The position numbers and the translations under genes were made by a program. A DNA stretch of 47,200 nt, taken from Brumimicrobium sp964346075 (GTDB taxonomy: Bacteria; Bacteroidota; Bacteroidia; Flavobacteriales_D; Crocinitomicaceae). The first letter of the stretch is position 1. Every line of letters starts with the position of its first letter. The stretch lies in the NCBI GenBank assembly GCA_964346075.1, contig CAYFTH010000006.1:1-47200 (forward strand). Reading direction: 5' to 3'. The notes under the pieces were generated by a model. It was not told the DNA's origin, did no database searches, and saw only the letters and a program-made list of their open reading frames with translations. This document shows, one piece after another, positions 44,376 through 47,200 of this stretch.

Positions 44376-45518
44376 ATGAAAAAAATACTTTACATATTGT
44401 CAATATTTATAATCGCCGCCTGCGGAGAATCTGCATCAACAAAACAAGATGAACATAAGGATGACCATCAGGATGAATTGGTTTTAACACAAGATCAAAT
44501 GAAAGCCAATGATTATACTCTTGGAGCTCCAAAATTAAGATCATTTGAACGCAGCGTTAATTTCACAGGAGTTGTTGATCTACCTCCATCTCATCGTCAT
44601 GTCATCAGTCACTTCATACCTGGTTACATCAAACAGGTAAAAGTCATTGTAGGCGATCATGTCAAAAAAGGACAAACGTTAGCTGTCATTGAACATCAAG
44701 GGATATTAGAATTACAGGAACGCTATGCAAAAGCAGAAAGTGAATTGGAGTATTTGGAACAAGAATACGAACGTTTAAAGCAGTTATTTGAAGAGAATAT
44801 TGTTTCAAAAAAGGAGTATCTTGCCGCGAAAAGTGCTTTTTTATCGAAGCGAGCAACGCGCAACAGTTTAAAACAGCAACTGCAATTGATTCATATTTCT
44901 CCGAAGTCCGTGCTTGCTGGAAATTTATCGAGCACTTACTCCGTTTTGGCTCCAGCAGATGGGATTATTTCTTCAGTCAATATTGCTACAGGAACCTGGG
45001 TAGGCGATGAAACACAATTGATGGCACTCGTTGATCCCGATCATATTCATCTAGAGCTACAAGTATTCGCCAAAGATATTCCTGTCCTTTCAGAAGGACA
45101 ATCTTTAAATTTTGGACTCCATGGCGATAGCGAACATAATTACAAAGCAACAATTTATCGCATTGGTGCAGAAGTAAAGAAAGATCGTCGGGTACTCGTA
45201 CATGCGCACCCCGATTCAGTACCCGCGCATTTAACAATAGGAGCTTATGTCAACGGTTCAATAAACGTTTCTGCTGATTCGCTTTTTGCATTGCCAATAA
45301 CAGCAGTGACAGAACTCAATGGTGAAAGTTATGTTTTAGAGGCAACAGATCAACACAAAGAAGAAACACATTTTAGGCGCACAAAGATTGAAGTCATTGA
45401 GCGACAAAATAGCTGGATCAGTATCGATAAAAAATGGAGCGATCATACATTTTTGTTGAACGGGGCATTTGATTTGATTAAGGATGAGGAAGGAGGATTT
45501 GGAGGGCATTCGCATTAG
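44376..45518 (+). CDS. CusB/CzcB-type membrane-fusion adaptor lipoprotein
   Basis: This 380-residue periplasmic adaptor connects the RND pump and outer-membrane channel. The lipobox is IIAAC (Cys16). The mature N-terminus has metal-binding-like DEHKDDHQDE. The lipoyl/barrel-sandwich half-motif GYIKQVKVIVGDHVKKGQTLAVIEH lies around 85-110 (core VIVGDHVKKGQTLAVIEH). A helical hairpin follows (about 113-160, with many Glu/Leu) and the second lipoyl half (SVLAPADGIISSVNIATGTWV). Beta-barrel and membrane-proximal domains complete it. It ends GGFGGHSH, a His-tailed C-terminus. The stop overlaps that of the convergent Na/Pi transporter gene. The operon thus has all three tripartite components plus the small His-rich protein. 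Confidence 0.93.
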   Translation: MKKILYILSIFIIAACGESASTKQDEHKDDHQDELVLTQDQMKANDYTLGAPKLRSFERSVNFTGVVDLPPSHRHVISHFIPGYIKQVKVIVGDHVKKGQTLAVIEHQGILELQERYAKAESELEYLEQEYERLKQLFEENIVSKKEYLAAKSAFLSKRATRNSLKQQLQLIHISPKSVLAGNLSSTYSVLAPADGIISSVNIATGTWVGDETQLMALVDPDHIHLELQVFAKDIPVLSEGQSLNFGLHGDSEHNYKATIYRIGAEVKKDRRVLVHAHPDSVPAHLTIGAYVNGSINVSADSLFALPITAVTELNGESYVLEATDQHKEETHFRRTKIEVIERQNSWISIDKKWSDHTFLLNGAFDLIKDEEGGFGGHSH

Positions 45519-47095
45519 AAAAGCCCCATCCTACTCTGCCAATAAAGCGTTTTAAACTGTTTGATTTGGCTGTTGAGGTGTAAAAAGGAAGTCAATTCAT
45601 CTTTGCGAAGTACCTTGTTTTCAACCATGTTATAAATCGCATTCACATTCTCGCGATACCCGCGATTGATGAGTAATTCAATTGCTGTGTCGTTTTGCTT
45701 TTCTTCTATTGCCTCGTAAAAAGCGGTGAATTGTTCCTGAATTGATTTTTGTAAAGTAATCTCTTCAGGTTTTTCTCCATCTTTTAGTACTTCTATTGTG
45801 TGCATTACGCCTTTGATGTTCTTTGCAGCGAGTGTTAGGTTTTTGATTGCACTGACCAATTTTTGAATTTGTTCTGATTCTCCTTCAGCCATTTCATTGC
45901 GTTGTACTTTGAGGTAATACGAAATCAATTCACCTTCTTTGAGCTGAATTTTTCGATATTGTTCCAAAAGTGAAGAGGAGCGTTTGGCAAACATCGTCTC
46001 GGCAACTCCTCTTTGATCGACTTTGAATGCTTCGTATCGATAGGTTTTAACGCGCTCCAGCAAATCTTGTCCTTCTTGTCGCATCGCTTCTATTGCTCCT
46101 TCGGTTACTTCAGTTGGAACAGTGGAGAGCAATGGTGAAAGGGTCTCCTTCTTTGGTTTGACCATGCGTTCCATTTGAAGGGTAAATTTCCCCAAAAAAG
46201 GCAGAACGATAAGCACTCCAAGAATATTAAAGCTACTGTGAAAAACAACGAGTTGAAAAAGTGGATCTTGAATAACAAGAATGTCCTGTACAAAGTACAA
46301 TAGTGGATAAAGCATAAGCAATGCAAAAGTTCCAGCAATTACATTAAAACCAACGTGACCATATGCCACTTGTCGCTTGACATGATTCCCTTTTAATCCA
46401 CCGAGTAGAACAGTGGTTGTTGTTCCCAGGTCACTACCAATTACAATAGCCGCTGCGACTTCAATAGGAATAACGCCAGCATACAAAGCACTTAATGTGA
46501 TCGCCATCGTTGCAGAACTCGACTGAATAACAGCCGTCATGATTATACCAATAGGGAAGAACAATTGCGGTAAAATGTTGAGGTCGCCCAAAAATGAGGT
46601 TTCAATGGAAGCCACATCAATCGCTGTTTTCATAAAATCGAGCCCGAGAAACAACGCTCCAAACCCTACTAATAATCGCCCAATTTCAGAGAAAAATACA
46701 CGAGAACTAAAAAAGGTAACCAGAATCCCTCCAATTCCTAAAAACGGCAAGGCAAACGCATCGATTGGAAACTTAAAACCAATTGAAGCCACTATCCACC
46801 CCGTAATTGTCGTACCGATATTAGTTCCTAAAATAATAGCGATGGCATTTCTCAATGGAATAATTCCAGCACCCACAAACGCCAAAACCATCAAACTAAC
46901 AACACTGCTACTTTGAAGAATTGCCGTAATAATCACCCCGACCAATATTGCTTTGATCGGATTTTTGGTTTGTGTTCTAATAAAATGACGAAACGATTTA
47001 CCCCCAAGATTTTTGAGTCCGCTTTCCATCTGAGTAATCCCCAAAAGGAAGATTCCCAGTCCTGCTATAAAACTCCAAATATCGAAATCGGGCAT
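45515..47095 (-). CDS. Na/Pi cotransporter family protein (NptA/PhoU-like domain)
   Basis: This is a 526-residue inner-membrane protein. The N-terminal ~310 residues have two related helical repeats with the family motifs GGKSFRHFI, QSSSVVSLMVLAFV, GTNIGTTITGW and the second copy QSSSATMAITL, GSDLGTTTTVL. The C-terminal ~200 residues form a cytoplasmic PhoU-like helical bundle. The family imports phosphate with sodium or regulates phosphate uptake. The start 47095 is used because the -7 element at 47109-47116 lies downstream of the longer frame's ATG at 47194, and a good N-terminal helix (WSFIAGLGIFLLG) begins directly. The last 3 bases of its stop overlap the adaptor gene stop. Confidence 0.92.
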   Translation of the reverse strand: MPDFDIWSFIAGLGIFLLGITQMESGLKNLGGKSFRHFIRTQTKNPIKAILVGVIITAILQSSSVVSLMVLAFVGAGIIPLRNAIAIILGTNIGTTITGWIVASIGFKFPIDAFALPFLGIGGILVTFFSSRVFFSEIGRLLVGFGALFLGLDFMKTAIDVASIETSFLGDLNILPQLFFPIGIIMTAVIQSSSATMAITLSALYAGVIPIEVAAAIVIGSDLGTTTTVLLGGLKGNHVKRQVAYGHVGFNVIAGTFALLMLYPLLYFVQDILVIQDPLFQLVVFHSSFNILGVLIVLPFLGKFTLQMERMVKPKKETLSPLLSTVPTEVTEGAIEAMRQEGQDLLERVKTYRYEAFKVDQRGVAETMFAKRSSSLLEQYRKIQLKEGELISYYLKVQRNEMAEGESEQIQKLVSAIKNLTLAAKNIKGVMHTIEVLKDGEKPEEITLQKSIQEQFTAFYEAIEEKQNDTAIELLINRGYRENVNAIYNMVENKVLRKDELTSFLHLNSQIKQFKTLYWQSRMGLF

Positions 47096-47108
47096 GGGGA
47101 TAAAAGTA

Positions 47109-47116
47109 CAAAGATA
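47109..47116 (-). promoter_or_regulatory. -7 element for the Na/Pi transporter gene
   Basis: On the minus strand TATCTTTG (47116-47109) is an exact TAnnTTTG match, with a 13-nt gap to the ATG at 47095. Confidence 0.55.
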
Positions 47117-47200
47117 AACGCATTTTAAATGAATATTCCCTTGAATGCTTTTTGTCACAATTTTTTCTTTGAATATCTTGGTTGCAGGATTCAAGTCACT

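Noticed and set aside
47096..47194. Longer start (47194) for the Na/Pi transporter
   Set aside because: The -7 element TATCTTTG lies downstream of that ATG, and the extra residues are unlike the family N-terminus.

Overview
The window looks like a stretch of chromosome from a Bacteroidota bacterium, most likely of the Flavobacteriia. Three observations support this. Two large secreted proteins end in the gliding-motility/type IX secretion (type B, CHU_C) sorting domain. Many genes are preceded by the Bacteroidota -7 promoter element TAnnTTTG, and Shine-Dalgarno sequences are largely absent. Typical families are present: DUF5723/TSP3/OmpA protein, Reg_prop sensor kinase with LytTR regulator, ~630-residue PurF-like amidotransferase, and a CzcA-TolC fusion. 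The assignment below phylum is inference. The region is gene dense and reads as housekeeping plus cell-envelope genes. I see no phage, IS element, CRISPR array, rRNA or tRNA. The only mobile-like signal is a REP-like palindrome at the extreme left edge.

Layout. 1-249: edge region with the palindrome. 250-4954: a GT-B glycosyltransferase and a very large outer-membrane/surface protein. 4982-8875 (-): an SBBP/PKD/CHU_C T9SS cargo. 9100-13409 (+): tight operon of PurF-like amidotransferase, orphan histidine kinase and GpmI, closed by a terminator shared with the convergent choice-of-anchor L/PKD/CHU_C cargo at 13481-15679 (-). 15952-19855 (+): M20 dipeptidase, LEA-type lipoprotein and thioredoxin-domain protein (YyaL/DUF255). 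19963-21185 (-): a lipoprotein and a small secreted protein with a nested hairpin between them. 21320-26787 (+): RNase HII, a large unknown exported protein, and a DUF5723/TSP3/OmpA protein with a strong terminator. 26859-29461 (+): lipoprotein, NadC, unknown protein, PaaI-type thioesterase. 29463-30836 (-): aldehyde dehydrogenase. 30952-32391 (+): flippase. 32393-32713 (-): small unknown protein. 32863-34928 (+): Xaa-Pro aminopeptidase and alpha/beta hydrolase, the latter overlapping the 3' end of a small minus-strand gene. 35549-39517 (+): LytTR response regulator, Reg_prop sensor kinase, and an acidic mini-lipoprotein behind its own promoter. 39624-45518 (+): heavy-metal efflux operon made of a His-rich exported protein, a CzcA-type pump fused to a TolC-type channel, and a membrane-fusion lipoprotein. 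45515-47095 (-): Na/Pi cotransporter-like protein.

The most interesting points are as follows. (1) In four genes (starts at 250, 8875, 27720 and 39624) the -7 element ends exactly 4 nt before the start codon, and in a fifth (35178) 6 nt before. This predicts leaderless or nearly leaderless mRNAs. (2) The metal pump and outer-membrane channel are one polypeptide with an intact signal-peptide-like segment at the junction, suggesting a self-processing polyprotein. (3) Promoter positions revise several apparent gene starts. No clearly new defence or biosynthetic system was found.
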